NCBI GenBank assembly: GCA_032622095.1
Contig: CP136061.1
Span: forward strand, 192,146,369 to 192,210,368
Length of the DNA: 64,000 nt
Direction: 5' to 3'
Origin: Siphonodentalium dalli
Lineage: Eukaryota > Mollusca > Scaphopoda > Gadilida > Siphonodentaliidae
The translations under genes and the position numbers were made by a program. Shown here piece after piece: positions 21,622 through 31,962 of this stretch. Every line of letters starts with the position of its first letter. Positions within the stretch are counted from its first letter, which is position 1. The notes beneath the pieces were generated by a model. That model was not told the DNA's origin. It was given only the letters and a program-made list of their open reading frames with translations, and made no database searches.

Positions 21622-21820
21622 CCCTTTCAGTGCCAAGTCCGATTTTTGTATCAACCCATATTTCCTCGATCATTTTTCAAATTTATTGATTATAATAATT
21701 TGATATATTGATGGAAAAGAGCTCTTTCCATCAATGTATCAAATTATTATAATCAATAAATTTGAAAAATGATCGAGGAAATATGGGTTGATACAAAAAT
21801 CGGACTTGGCACTGATAGGG
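21622..21820. mobile_element. piggyBac-like palindromic MITE, copy 1
   Basis: It is an almost perfect palindrome with arms of about 98 bases around AGAGCTCT, starting CCCTTTCAGTGCCAAGTCCG and flanked by TTAA on both sides (21618-21621, 21821-21824). TTAA plus CCC-starting ends are the piggyBac signature. There is no coding capacity. It ends only 66 bases upstream of exon B, so its right arm lies where the branch point and polypyrimidine tract are expected. Confidence 0.8.
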
Positions 21821-21886
21821 TTAAAATACCAGTACTGTACTCAAAAGTACTGCATGATAAAAAGTCAACATTTTTTTCTTTTGCAG

Positions 21887-21955
21887 GTTGTCATGACGTA
21901 AACAATACAGACCTGTCAATATATTGCAAGAAAGCCACAGACTTCACCAATGAAT
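21887..21955 (+). CDS. CD164: CD164-like sialomucin, Cys-rich exon B, copy 1
   Basis: A 69-nt exon between TTTCTTTTGCAG and GTGAGT, phase 1 to phase 1. It encodes cysteines 6 to 8 of the lumenal module: C-HDVNNTDLSIY-C-KKATDFTNE-C, where the last Cys codon is split by the intron. N-N-T is a glycosylation sequon. With exon A this gives eight cysteines, the number in vertebrate CD164. A second possible donor 23 bases on (TTTTACAG then GTCCAG) would also keep phase 1, but GTGAGT is far stronger. Against copy 2 there are changes at two of 23 codons, both altering the residue. Confidence 0.75.
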
Positions 21956-22467
21956 GTGAGTATGTTTATTTTACAGGTCCAGACTCGGCTAATGGAGGAA
22001 TTAGTTTGGATTTGTGTGCTATTTTCGTTATAGAGAATTCTTCTACATATTTTTACTCAGCTACTAACACTTTCATATCAACAGTCAATTGACCGACCTT
22101 GCTGCTATGTGGGTAATGTGTACAACAAGTACATTTCTATAAATCATATATCTGTGTAACAGAATTAGGCAAGACATTTATTGGTTAAATATGACCAAAA
22201 AAATTGCCTACGAAAACTGTTTGAAACATAAAATTATGCCTTTGATGACAGGACAACATTGAAGTGTGATGAAAATGTGATGAAATGCCTGCAGTATATT
22301 TGGCATTAATTATTCCATTAGCAACTGTAAGTAATAATTATCCGATTCATATAACAGTTAACCAATGGCTGGCTCTGTGATGCTTTTAAACATTACACTA
22401 TTATCCCAGTCTTTTGTTCAAGTCAAACAATGAACCAGCTTGTAGAAAGGACGCTGCTGTAGTTATA
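21956..22467 (+). other. Intron between exons B and C, copy 1, first part
   Basis: AT-rich intron with no recognisable element apart from the GTGAGT donor. The counterpart is 47502-48013. Confidence 0.6.
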
Positions 22468-22609
22468 CCCCCGCAATGTGTTTTGTGGGGGCGGGGGGTA
22501 TATTGGAATCAGCTTGTCCATGTCCATGTTATCCCCCGTTTTCGACTTAGAAATTTGTATTCAGTGGGGTATACCAAAGTGCCACCTTGTGGGACAGGCC
22601 CATCTCTAG
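22468..22609 (+). mobile_element. Short CCCCCGCAA...CTCTAG element, copy 1
   Basis: It starts CCCCCGCAATGTG after TTATA, has a GGGGGTATA(T/C)TGGAATCAGC word, a TTATCCCCCGTTTTCGAC word and ends GGGACAGGCCCATCTCTAG. The same marks in the same order define the 770-bp element at 32616-33385, so this is a shortened member of that family that has lost the internal tandem array. Confidence 0.7.
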
Positions 22610-22944
22610 TTTGATCAGAACATGCTTTGGTACTGATCAGTATGACTTGTACATGTTTCTCACCTGAGTGATATTTTCTGCCTTCATGATTGAAGTTTAC
22701 TTCTATGTCTCTATTATGCCAAAAATATTATTTAAGTTTAAATTAAAAATTCCACAGCTCTGTACTCCACAATTTGTGTGTAAACAGGTGAAATAACATG
22801 TCTACTTCAGATTTTGGAAACCCACAGCAAGTGTTGCAAATATTTTGTGAGAAACTTAGATGCTTTGAAACATGTATGAAGCAGGATATCCAAATAAATA
22901 CATGAAGCTTGTGGTGACTTTAATCTCTTTTTCTATTGTTGCAG

Positions 22945-22971
22945 GTGCACTACCTGTGACGACCACTCCAG
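22945..22971 (+). CDS. CD164: CD164-like sialomucin, 27-nt exon C, copy 1
   Basis: A nine-codon exon between TTCTATTGTTGCAG and GTAAGT, phase 1 to phase 1. With the T carried over from exon B and the G passed on, it reads C-ALPVTTTP and then a Gly or Ala codon depending on the next exon. It joins the last cysteine to the start of the mucin stalk; threonines are O-glycosylation candidates. Vertebrate CD164 also has a short, alternatively used exon at the mucin side. Copy 2 reads ALPVIPTP, so two adjacent codons differ. Confidence 0.7.
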
Positions 22972-23249
22972 GTAAGTTTCAAATTAATACAGCAGACTTG
23001 CAGATCGAGGTAAACTGAACGTTCCCGTTCACCTGGAAGACTTAAATTGAAAAACAATTAAGAAATGGATGATAATTTGCTTGTGTTCCATGGAGTATTG
23101 ATGCATTTAGTCTGAAATTTTGTGTGGGATGTGAAAAATGTCAGACCAACTTGCATCCATAGTCCATGGAACACAATAAAATTGACATCCATTTCTTATT
23201 TACTTGTGAATTAAAACAACATTTAGCACCTGTTTTGAAAGAATTTTAT
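22972..23249 (+). other. Intron after exon C, copy 1
   Basis: Holds an imperfect inverted pair: AAGAAATGGATG and TGTTCCATGGA near 23060-23097 face TCCATGGAACACA and CATCCATTTCTT near 23163-23198. It may be a decayed foldback element. It is otherwise featureless. Confidence 0.5.
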
Positions 23250-23612
23250 GTGCACCCATACCATGGTATGGTACACATAGTGTCGACGTCTGGATTAACC
23301 ACTCGTCATTGGTCTGTCTGTCTGTCTTTAGACACTTTACGCATGGTGTGATAACTGAAATATTTTCTATCCGATCTGAACCAAATTTTGTATATGAGTT
23401 CCCCAGCCCAAAATACAGATAGAGTTTGACGTGATTTTTTTTTTTTACGGAGTTATGTTCCTTTTTGGACTTAGAATTTACGATTTTGCTGTGATGACTC
23501 AAAAATTGTTTGTCCGATCGTAACCAAATTTGGCTTGTGAATTTCTCAGCCCACAATACAGATCGAGTTTTTGTTACGGAGTTTTGGCTCTTTGACATAG
23601 AATTCACGCATG
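23250..23612 (+). repeat. Tandem about 130-bp repeat element, copy 1, cut by the duplication junction
   Basis: GTCTGTCTGTCT near 23314 is followed by two units sharing TCCGATC(T/G)(G/T)AACCAAATTT, CAGCCCA(A/C)AATACAGAT and TACGGAGTTWTG words at about 130-bp spacing. The layout (GTCTG run, then tandem units) resembles the 770-bp element family. It breaks off at 23612, the end of copy 1. Confidence 0.6.
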
Positions 23613-24204
23613 GGTAATAAATTTGCGTAATTCAATTTGCAACCCGCTTGGCTGTTCTTTCACATGCCTGACTGAATGGATCAGTAGACTTGTGATCATG
23701 CACTGTGCGGACCATGGTTCTGCCAGTAGAAGACAAATCAGAGATCTGAACCTGAAAATCCGATCATAGTTAGGCACAGCGGGAGAAAAACTTTGAACAT
23801 GAAAACCGAAACCAAAAATCCATAGCATTAGACTGGCCTCAAACTTTCCAAGTGTTGAAAAATTCCAACCTGACACCCCCACGAAGGTTGGAAAAGTTCC
23901 AACTGATGACCATTTAAGTTCATAATTTTGATCAAAAGCATAGGAAAATAATTAGTAGGTTTTTTTTTGGCTGGCCATGGGGCTCATGAGGGACCAGGAC
24001 ACAGGCTTCCCGACTGATAGCCATTTCAGTCAAAATGTTGGACCAAAAGTATGAAAATATGCAAATGTTGGTCTAAAAACAACAAATTCCCCAATAATTA
24101 ATTGTTGGAGAAAACAAATTACAAGAACAATTTCAACCCATCGTTGATGTGAAATTTGCACATGCACATGCAGTATAGCGTGCATATCCAAACGGAATAA
24201 ATAT
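23613..24204. other. Gene-free stretch after the inferred duplication junction
   Basis: Contains TTCCAAC/GTTGGAA repeat words at 23790-23930, related in inverse to about 31140-31200, and CATTTCAGTCAAAATGTTGG at 24021. No gene is seen. Confidence 0.5.
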
Positions 24205-24640
24205 TTATTTAGTGCGTCTACTCGCATTTAATATGAAACAAACGTCGCACTATCGTCGACTCGAATTCAAATACCACCAAATTACGTCATGCCCGTTGGT
24301 GTTTTCCAGTTTCAATTGGAATTCCCTCATTAGCATATCATTATGCAGCTCGTTTGCATTTCTCCGATTTAAATTCGAGTCGACGGTGATGCGACATTTG
24401 TTTCAAACACGGATCTCAGACGCATCAGCAATTAGATTCGTGTTGACAACACGCATTCTTCGTCGGTAGTGCGTCTACTCGCATTTATTTGTAACAAAGA
24501 TCGCACTATCGACGAATCTAATTCAAATAATTGAATTCGATTCGTCGGTAGTGCGACATTTGTTCCAAGGTTAATTCAAATGATTGAATTCGAGTCGCCG
24601 GTTGTGCGACGTTTGTTCCAAGGGTTACCATCGCATCGGC
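24205..24640. repeat. Array of nested palindromes around GTCGCACTA / TAGTGCGAC
   Basis: TAGTGCGTCTACTCGCATTT occurs near 24212 and, as AGTGCGTCTACTCGCATTT, near 24468. Each is followed by an arm with (G/A)TCGCACTATCG...AATTCAAAT that pairs with a later ATTGAATTCGA...GTGCGACATTTGTT arm. A third half-palindrome ends near 24620. No coding. Confidence 0.65.
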
Positions 24641-24689
24641 GTACTGTGAATTAAGAGCTGTAGTCAACCCGACTATATATGTTTGAGCA

Positions 24690-26720
24690 ATTATTTAAAT
24701 CCCAAATATCACTTTTTCCTGATAATGTCCTGTATCGACGTGTTGGCAAAAGAACGATCTACAAGAAAATTATAAAATCAGTTGATACGTTCACCAACAC
24801 GGTAACACCTCGTAGCTGTTGACTCGTACACGATGAAGCGGATCTTCAACTTGCGAATATTTAAAATATTGTTCGTGTTTAACCAATTTTTCATCGGATT
24901 TTAACCTGCGACGTCTCAATTCTATACCACGAAATTAGTCAGTCATGATTCCAAAGTGAAATCCTTCACATATATAACGTTCCGTATATGAACAAATCAA
25001 TTACGAATTACAGAACAGTCGCAATCCACCATGCGTAACGTTACGTAACACGCCCGGTGCCGGTGGTCAGTCAGTTGGAGACTTTCCACAAATATTCACT
25101 GGTGGAACGAGCTTACAGTTGCTAGGAGACAAGGAATCTGCAGAAATAGTTGAATTTATTATTTGTGATTATGTTAGACGAAACAGTTTTTTGATGCGCT
25201 TTGCTTATACATATTACATAGTGATAGTTTAAACACTTCGATTTTTAAAAAAAAGAAGTTTTTGTTTAATTTTATTTTTGAATGTTTTTAGATTGAACGT
25301 TTTGATCAATTTAACATTAAAATTTAAATTAAAAACAAATATATAATATAATTGTTATATATTTTTTTAGATTGTTTAATTTAACATTTGACCAAACATA
25401 TATTCATGAAATGTCCGGAAACTGCCCCTTTTAATATTAGTTATAATGTTAGTTCTTGTTTAACCTCATTTTAATCGGATTTTAACCTGCGACGTCTCAA
25501 TTTCATACCACGAAATTAGTCAGTCGTGATTCCAAAGTGAAATCCTTCATATATATAACGTTTCTTCTATGAACAGGTCAATCAGTAACACTATCGCAAT
25601 CCACCACGCGTAACGTTACGCAACACGTACAGTGCCGGTGGACAATCAGATAGCTGAACACAAATATTCACTAGTGGGACGAGATTACGGTTGCCAGGAG
25701 ACGAGGTGTCTGCAGAAATGTATAATGTTTATCAGCGCTTGTGCTTATATTACGACTGACGAAACAGTCTCCTGGGTGCTTATGCATATTGATATTTTAA
25801 ACATTTTGATTTAAAAAAAGGAAAAGGAAAATCACTATTTTCTTTTTAATTTAATATTTGAATGATTTTAGACTCGAACTTCTTGCTCAATTCAACATTT
25901 TAGCGACAATATATTCCTGAAATATCCGTAAACTGCCCCTTTTAATCCGTTTAATATCTGTTATAATGTTACAGTCTGTATTTAACATATCGAAATGGAC
26001 AATGAATAACTACGCTTCTACGAAAACATGAATATATTAAAACTAATAATGCACATACATGTATTATGCAAACATTATCAAGAACGGATGTGGCGGGGAA
26101 ACTGACCACATTGAATAGTTGACATGGATTAAGCCTCAAAACGGGACAATGATGCAACCAACTTGAACTTATCTTTACAGCTAACGTAAATTATTGAAAT
26201 TTATAACCACAAGGGAACATAATGACATTAAAAAATAAAGAAATTTCCCCAGCATAACAGTCATAAAGAACAGGAATATGATCTTGGCAACTATAATTAA
26301 TGAATTGTTTGAACGATATCTGACCAACAACACTCAGCTACTTCATAAGAGAAATGATTACGTTATCATTAGTTTATTTAATTGAATTACATGTGACAGA
26401 CATGTGTGGCAATTTGTGACAGTTGCTATACTAAGATTCTTTGCGTGAGTACTGAGTAATTGCTTATTGTCACTTTCTCTGCAAGAGTTATTTCATTCTG
26501 GGTCTGATCAAAGGTCGTTTGTATATTTGGGTTCGCAAATTTGACGCCGGCAAAAGTTAAAAGTTGAGCAGGCCTGTGACATAACCGCATGTTATACATA
26601 CACGTGACAGTTATTTCAAGTATGTCAGTCTTGGAACACATGTAGACATCCATTTACCCTATACAGAAAATAAATTTACTCTACAATTTATTCAACAGCA
26701 TGGACAAATAAAGAGCGTCT
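24690..26720 (-). repeat. Diverged inverted copy of the 29.15-29.55 kb and 0.5-1.3 kb sequences
   Basis: 24690-25100 matches the reverse complement of about 29150-29550, and 25975-26720 matches the reverse complement of about 490-1250. Inside, 24880-25440 and 25440-25975 are diverged tandem copies of each other (shared CGTAACGTTACG, CCACGAAATTAGTCAGTC, GGAAACTGCCCCTTTTAAT-type words). The block lacks the 2150-bp insert of copy 1, which supports that being an insertion. AATAAAGAGCGTC occurs at 26707-26719. Confidence 0.65.
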
Positions 26721-27150
26721 ATTGCTCATATAATTATAAGATTGATATAAACGATATATACATTAAGTATTTCGTGTATTTATTAATACAGTGGTATTAT
26801 ATGCAGTGGTGTTAAAAACAACAACGGGTTGATTGTTCGTTTAAACGTACATGTTTTGTGTTGTGTTTTCGTTGTTAGTAAATTTTGGCTTAATAGTTTT
26901 GAATGATGATGCTCTTCTGACATTGAACCTTTCCAGGTCCTATTATAATACAAAGCTGGTGTATTATATAATAATTAGGCAGATAATAACCAATCACGCG
27001 TTCGTTTAGTGTATTATACTAGTGCGTTCTCTCTATTAAAACAATCAAGTTGAATCATCAAACTATTGATGTGAGATGAAACACGTTTTTTTATGAAACA
27101 TTTTGTACTAGTATATCTTAGAAATATCGGTAATATCAGGGAAATGTATA
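26721..27150. other. Gene-free stretch
   Basis: Holds TTGCTCATATAATTATAAGA at about 26724, which reappears at about 27697 in the loop of the large inverted repeat. It is otherwise AT-rich and featureless. Confidence 0.5.
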
Positions 27151-27219
27151 GTCTGTTCCACATCCCAAACTGGCCCACCACCACTGCTGCACATGGGCCA
27201 GTTTGGGATGGAACAGACC
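27151..27219. repeat. Hairpin with GTCTGTTCCA...TGGAACAGAC arms
   Basis: Arms of about 26 bases (GTCTGTTCCACATCCCAAAC and its complement) pair almost perfectly (one base bulge) around a loop of about 17 bases. Confidence 0.8.
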
Positions 27220-27529
27220 AGGTAATATAATTATATAAAATTTGGGCGATGATAGGATCGAGCATTAGCCAAACTACGAGAAGGCAAAGTTAACTTTGAA
27301 AGTTCTTCTTGAAAATTGTTAGATATTTTGTAACCCCCGATCCATTTTTAAATAGGCACGTCGAATCAATTTTAATAAAACAACTCTAAGCTTGCCTCTG
27401 GTAGAAACTATAGTATATAACATGTGTACATTTGTACACGAAACTAACTATAAACATGATAAATCAGAGTGCCTTTGGAAAAATCCTCATTTCATACATG
27501 AAAAAAATATTCAAGCGGTACATATTTTT

Positions 27530-27841
27530 CCATGCTTAAATTAGAACTGGCCCGGCCATTGTTCATTTTTGGATCAAGATATGTCGGAAAACGCATGCAC
27601 GACGAACAAATGTATTAGATGTGTTCTGACCTTCCACACACATACACTATTTATTCATACGGTAATCATACCATATAAGGGAACAGCAACTCTGGTTGCT
27701 CATATAATTATAAGATTGATAATGTGTATGTGTCTGGAAGGTCAGAACACATCTAATACATTTGTTTGTCGTGCATGCGTTTTCCGACATATCTTGATCC
27801 AAAAATGAACAATGGCCGGGCCAGTTCTAATTTAAGCATGG
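27530..27841. repeat. Large near-perfect inverted repeat, about 122-bp arms
   Basis: The left arm, from CATGCTTAAATTAGAACTGG to CTGACCTTCCACACACATAC, pairs with the right arm 27723-27841 with only a few mismatches; the loop is about 70 bases. The loop includes the TTGCTCATATAATTATAAGA word found at 26724. Transcription would give a long double-stranded RNA hairpin. The left arm continues a segment that recurs at 28925-29000, so a local inverted duplication is as likely as a transposon. Confidence 0.85.
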
Positions 27842-29149
27842 GAAATTCGATCAGTATCAAAACATCACTTTATTCGTTTACTGAATTATATGTATATATG
27901 CCATGGAAAAGACTAGATTAACAAAGCTGTTGAAACATTCTATAATAACTTTTTGTTAATCTATTTTTCCCCATAGCATATATTCATGTGCTAATTCGAA
28001 GGAAAATCAAATAGACATAATGATCATCTCTGACAATTAAACCTGATGTTATACTAATATGATTCTGTGACGGCCCTGCATGTATATGTGCATTCAAAAA
28101 CTTAACACGCGTCAAGCTGGTGCATGTGTATACGCCCCAAAACAACATAACATGCAATCGCACATAAACGACTGCATGTGCATGCATGATTCGCAACCGA
28201 GTGGCAGAGCATGGATTACGTAACGCCGTAATCTCTTTGATGTGCATGTATTAACATTGCGACTGTATTCGCCATGGTTTTCGCCTTGCTGTTCGAGTGG
28301 AATTACAGTCACCGATGACTATTAAAGTTGGGTCAGCAGATTCTTATTTGTGTTATTAGGTCACAAACAGGAACGTTCTCACATTAAAGTGAAACGAATG
28401 CTTTTTATTTCTACCATGCCAGGATTAGACTAACACGAACGCTCTTTTTTGTTCCATGCCATGTACGTGGCTGTTGTTTGTTTGGGGCCCATGCTCAAGT
28501 TCCAAGTTGTATTTTGTTATGACTTCAATGCGTCTTTTTTTGGGACATATGATGCGCGTATAAAGTTAATTCAAGTATTTATAGACCAATTTCGATATCA
28601 GTGAAACATTCAAAAGCGATAATATCAGGTGTATTTTGGTGCGCAAACCGCCACCTGGCTTGAACGACAAGGCGGACATTTTCATCATTATCTCTTTCTG
28701 ATTTAGAACCAATGTTAGAGCCATGGCCCGTTTTCACATCGAATCAATTTCAATAAAAAATACTCGAAGCTTGCCTCTGGTAGCCACTAGCCTACTATAT
28801 AATATAGTATTTAATAGATGTATACATGCATACGAAACCATAACTAACCTAAAAAAATGAGATTGACGTGAGAAAAGTCCACATTTCATGAACAAAAAAA
28901 TATTCAAGCAGTACATATATATTTTGCCAGGTTTAAATTAGAGCTGAAACGGCAATTATTCGTTTTTGGATCAAATTATGTTGAAAAACACGTGCAAGAA
29001 AAACAGTGATAAAAATTTATTAGCTGTTTTCCGACTGTCCGGGCGTCCACACAAACACTCTGTATCCTTATCCTGTAAGGAAATAACCAGGATGTATCCA
29101 AAACTCACCACAGCACAATTGTTCATTGATCAACAGCTAACTGATTCTG
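27842..29149. repeat. Mosaic of diverged repeat copies, no gene
   Basis: 27984-28450 is a diverged direct copy of about 4036-4660 (shared GCATGGATTACG, AATCTCTTTGATGTGCATGT, GTTCGAGTGGA words). 28735-29000 is a diverged direct copy of 27360-27600 (shared AGCTTGCCTCTGGTAG, ATATTCAAGC, TTTTTGGATCAA words). Short frames are not supported. Confidence 0.6.
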
Positions 29150-29578
29150 ACCACTGGCACCGGACGTGTTACGTAACGTTACGCATTGTGGATTGCGACT
29201 GTTTTGTAATTCCTAATTGACCTGTTTATATATAACGTTATATATATGAAGGATTGCACCTTGGAATCATGACTGACTAATTTCGTGATATGAAATTGAG
29301 ACATCGTAAGTTAAAATCCGATGAAGATAGGTTAATTAAACACGAACTATATTTAAAATATTCGCAATTAAGTTGAAGATCGGAGTCAGTCATCGCGATC
29401 AAGTCGGCACCTAAGAGGTGTTGATGAACGTATCAACGGATTTTATAATTTTCTGGATCGTTCTTTTGCCAACACGTCGATACACGACATGATCGGAAAC
29501 AATTTATATTTGTGAGCAAAAACCGCTGTCTGGGTCGGCATATTATAGATGTTGCCGAAATTTATATGACTTTCGGCC
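29150..29578. repeat. Repeat segment with CGTAACGTTACG, counterpart of the inverted block
   Basis: Matches the reverse complement of 24690-25100. It leads without a break into 29579, where matching to base 1 of the window begins. Presumably the same sequence precedes base 1 in copy 1. Confidence 0.6.
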
Positions 29579-30361
29579 TCATTTGTCGAAGCGGTTTTTT
29601 GTATGAGAAAGAACTGCATTCATACAAGCGATTAAAACATGATCATGCACGATCGATTGCGAATATAGTTTGGGATAGTTTATAGTAAGTTCTGCATGTC
29701 CATAGTTTAAACGCGACCACATTGCATGGTTAAAAAAAACAACTATAAACTGCAATGGTCTTGGGCCGCGTTTATATTCAATTAATTCAAGTTTTAAATT
29801 AACGTTGTGGAAGCCACTACAAAAAATTATTTTTGGTGATTGTTTCAAAGGAATTATTATGAATGTCGGGATAACTTTTCATGGTATTAGTATTAAAGTG
29901 AAGTGAAGCACTCCGGTTTGTGATACAATAGAAATGGAGAATAATCTTGCTCAAATTAGTTATTTTTACCAATATTAATCTTAATTTACAGTACGCATAT
30001 ATTAATTGAATGGAATGACTCTCGATGGCGAAATAATTTGCGTTAGTTTATCGCGTCCCGAATCAAGATGTAAACATATAAGCAATAAGCGCTCTTTATT
30101 GACCCATGCTGTTGAATAAATTGTAGGGTAAAATTATTTCCTATAGGGTAAATGGACGCCTACATGTGTTCCAAAGACTGACATACTTGAAATAACTGTA
30201 ACACGCGGTTATGGCACAGGTCGATTCCGCCTTCTCAACTTTTAAAAATTTTTGCCGGCGTCAATTTTGTGAACCCAAGTATAAAACCGACCTTTGATTC
30301 AGAATGAAATAACTCTTGCAGAGAAAGTGACAATAAGTAATCATTAACGCAGTGAATCTTA
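29579..30361. repeat. Copy 2 counterpart of 1-783
   Basis: Direct near-identical match with four or five differences. It ends at the TTA target of the Harbinger-like insertion. Confidence 0.9.
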
Positions 30362-31959
30362 GGTGACGTTTACACATAGCCGGTGAAGCCGTTACCCGGC
30401 GAACCCGTTAGCCGGCGAAGGTTGGGCAGAGTGTTTACACATCGCCGGCGAAGATACGCATATATTCATGTGTCTCCTTTACTTGTTAATAGTTTTCGTT
30501 TTAGTTCTCACTGAACTAAAATGTAATATTGCTGTGCATCTATAAACATCTAGCCGCTTCCTGTTAGATATATGGTTGGGCAGTATAGTGAAATGAAACT
30601 TTTTAGAAATGGAAATGCCGAAATTATTAATATCCAACTCAAACTTTCAGGTATTGCTATTGGTAATTTTATAGATATTTAAAAAACATTGTTAATGGTT
30701 TGTTTTGGTTCACAAACTTCACATACAGCCTGTGAAGTGAGTGTCGCACCAAAAGCATGGCCATTGTCAGTTTTGAGATCTTTTCGTCGCATACATCTAC
30801 AAATTGGTGTCTAATCATTCGGATTGGATTTTATATTATATATATAAGTTTCAACATCACGAATCAAATGTGACACATTTTCCGTTTGCACATTATACAA
30901 TAAAATATGTTTTTAATTTTACTCGGGCGTTCACCATGTCCATGTATATAGGGCCGAGGCGATGGGGGTGTCTCATCCCAACTTTAATCAAAATATTCAA
31001 AAGCTGGAAATTTCATACCTGACACGGCAATAGTTGGACATTTGACATCAGCAATATGATGAAATTGTTCTCGTAGTTTTATTTTCAACAATTTGTTATT
31101 GGTGATTTCTTTAGGCAACATTTGCTTATTTTTTTACCAAATTGTTGGACTGAAATGACCATCAGTTGGAAATGATCCAACCTTATTAGAGGTGCGTCAA
31201 GTTTGGAAAATGTCCAACAATTGGAAATCTTAAGGCTGGATGCTAGGATTTTGCAATTTTTAGGGTTCAGATTAAAAAACATTCTCACACCTGGCCATAA
31301 CCACGGTCGGTCGATAAATTCCAAAGATGAACAGTCCCACACCTCCAAATCAGGCCCTCTAGACCCGTCCCTGTGTCAATATGTCCACGGCGCACTCAGA
31401 TTTAGATTATTGAACTAATTGTCCATTAAGTTTGAATCCACATAAACGTGCCATCCCATTTCTTCCATATATATATATGGACATACATGTACATGAATTA
31501 ATTCCCTCGAATGCGCAACAAATGTACCATGCACATGCATAGTACGTGTACCATCATCGGTTAGTATTTATAATAATAGCTTATAACCAAGGTGCGTGAC
31601 CACCGACCTGACAGCTGATTAGAGACAATCAAACTGGCACACTGACCAATATATACACAGGTGAAAAGCGGGCTGGTCTATCAGCGATTGCACAATAATA
31701 TTGTTCGAGTTAATTGTTGAAAGGAAATCACCCATGACGGCATGACCCCAGATAAACATCTAACTTAACCGCAGAGCGAATTAGAATCCATACGGCAATC
31801 AGGTGCTTGTACTAAATCATTTTTATCCAAAAGTTGAAAACCGTATGTCTGAGTATCCGGATAGCCGTAATTCTTATCCGGCGAAGTATAAACACTCTAT
31901 TGTTATCGCTGCCGGCTACAGCGAATGCGATCTTCGCCGGGTAATGTATAAACACCCCC
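30362..31959. mobile_element. 1598-bp Harbinger-like non-autonomous element, copy 2 only
   Basis: TTA at 30359-30361 and 31960-31962 is the target duplication; copy 1 has a single TTA at 781-783 and no insert. The ends GGTGACGTTTACACATAGCC and, in complement, GGGGGTGTTTATACATTACC are inverted repeats of about 28 bp. GCCGG(C/T)GAAG with GTTTACACAT words repeats subterminally at both ends (30386-30455 and 31876-31950). A 3-bp TTA target with GG...GTTTA ends fits PIF/Harbinger. I see no transposase, and the short frames within have no family marks. The interior near 31130-31230 carries a TTGGAA-rich repeat shared with 23790-23930. Confidence 0.8.
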
Positions 31960-31962
31960 TTA

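Larger units (their letters stand above)
1..23612 (+). repeat. Segmental duplication, copy 1 (5' part lies outside the window)
   Basis: This block matches 29579-49157 in direct orientation. By eye the first 780 bases differ from copy 2 by only four or five changes, and the 8.1-9.5 kb part by a handful. Matching runs until 23612, where both copies read ACGCATG and then diverge. Copy-specific parts are 1358-3507 and 14022-20388. It carries CD164-like exons A, B and C but no exon D. It may be a true tandem duplication or a second haplotype left in the assembly; the sequence alone cannot decide. Confidence 0.93.

Noticed and set aside
21956-21978. Alternative exon B extension to a GTCCAG donor
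   Set aside because: It keeps phase, but GTGAGT is a much better donor and ending at the eighth cysteine matches the family layout.
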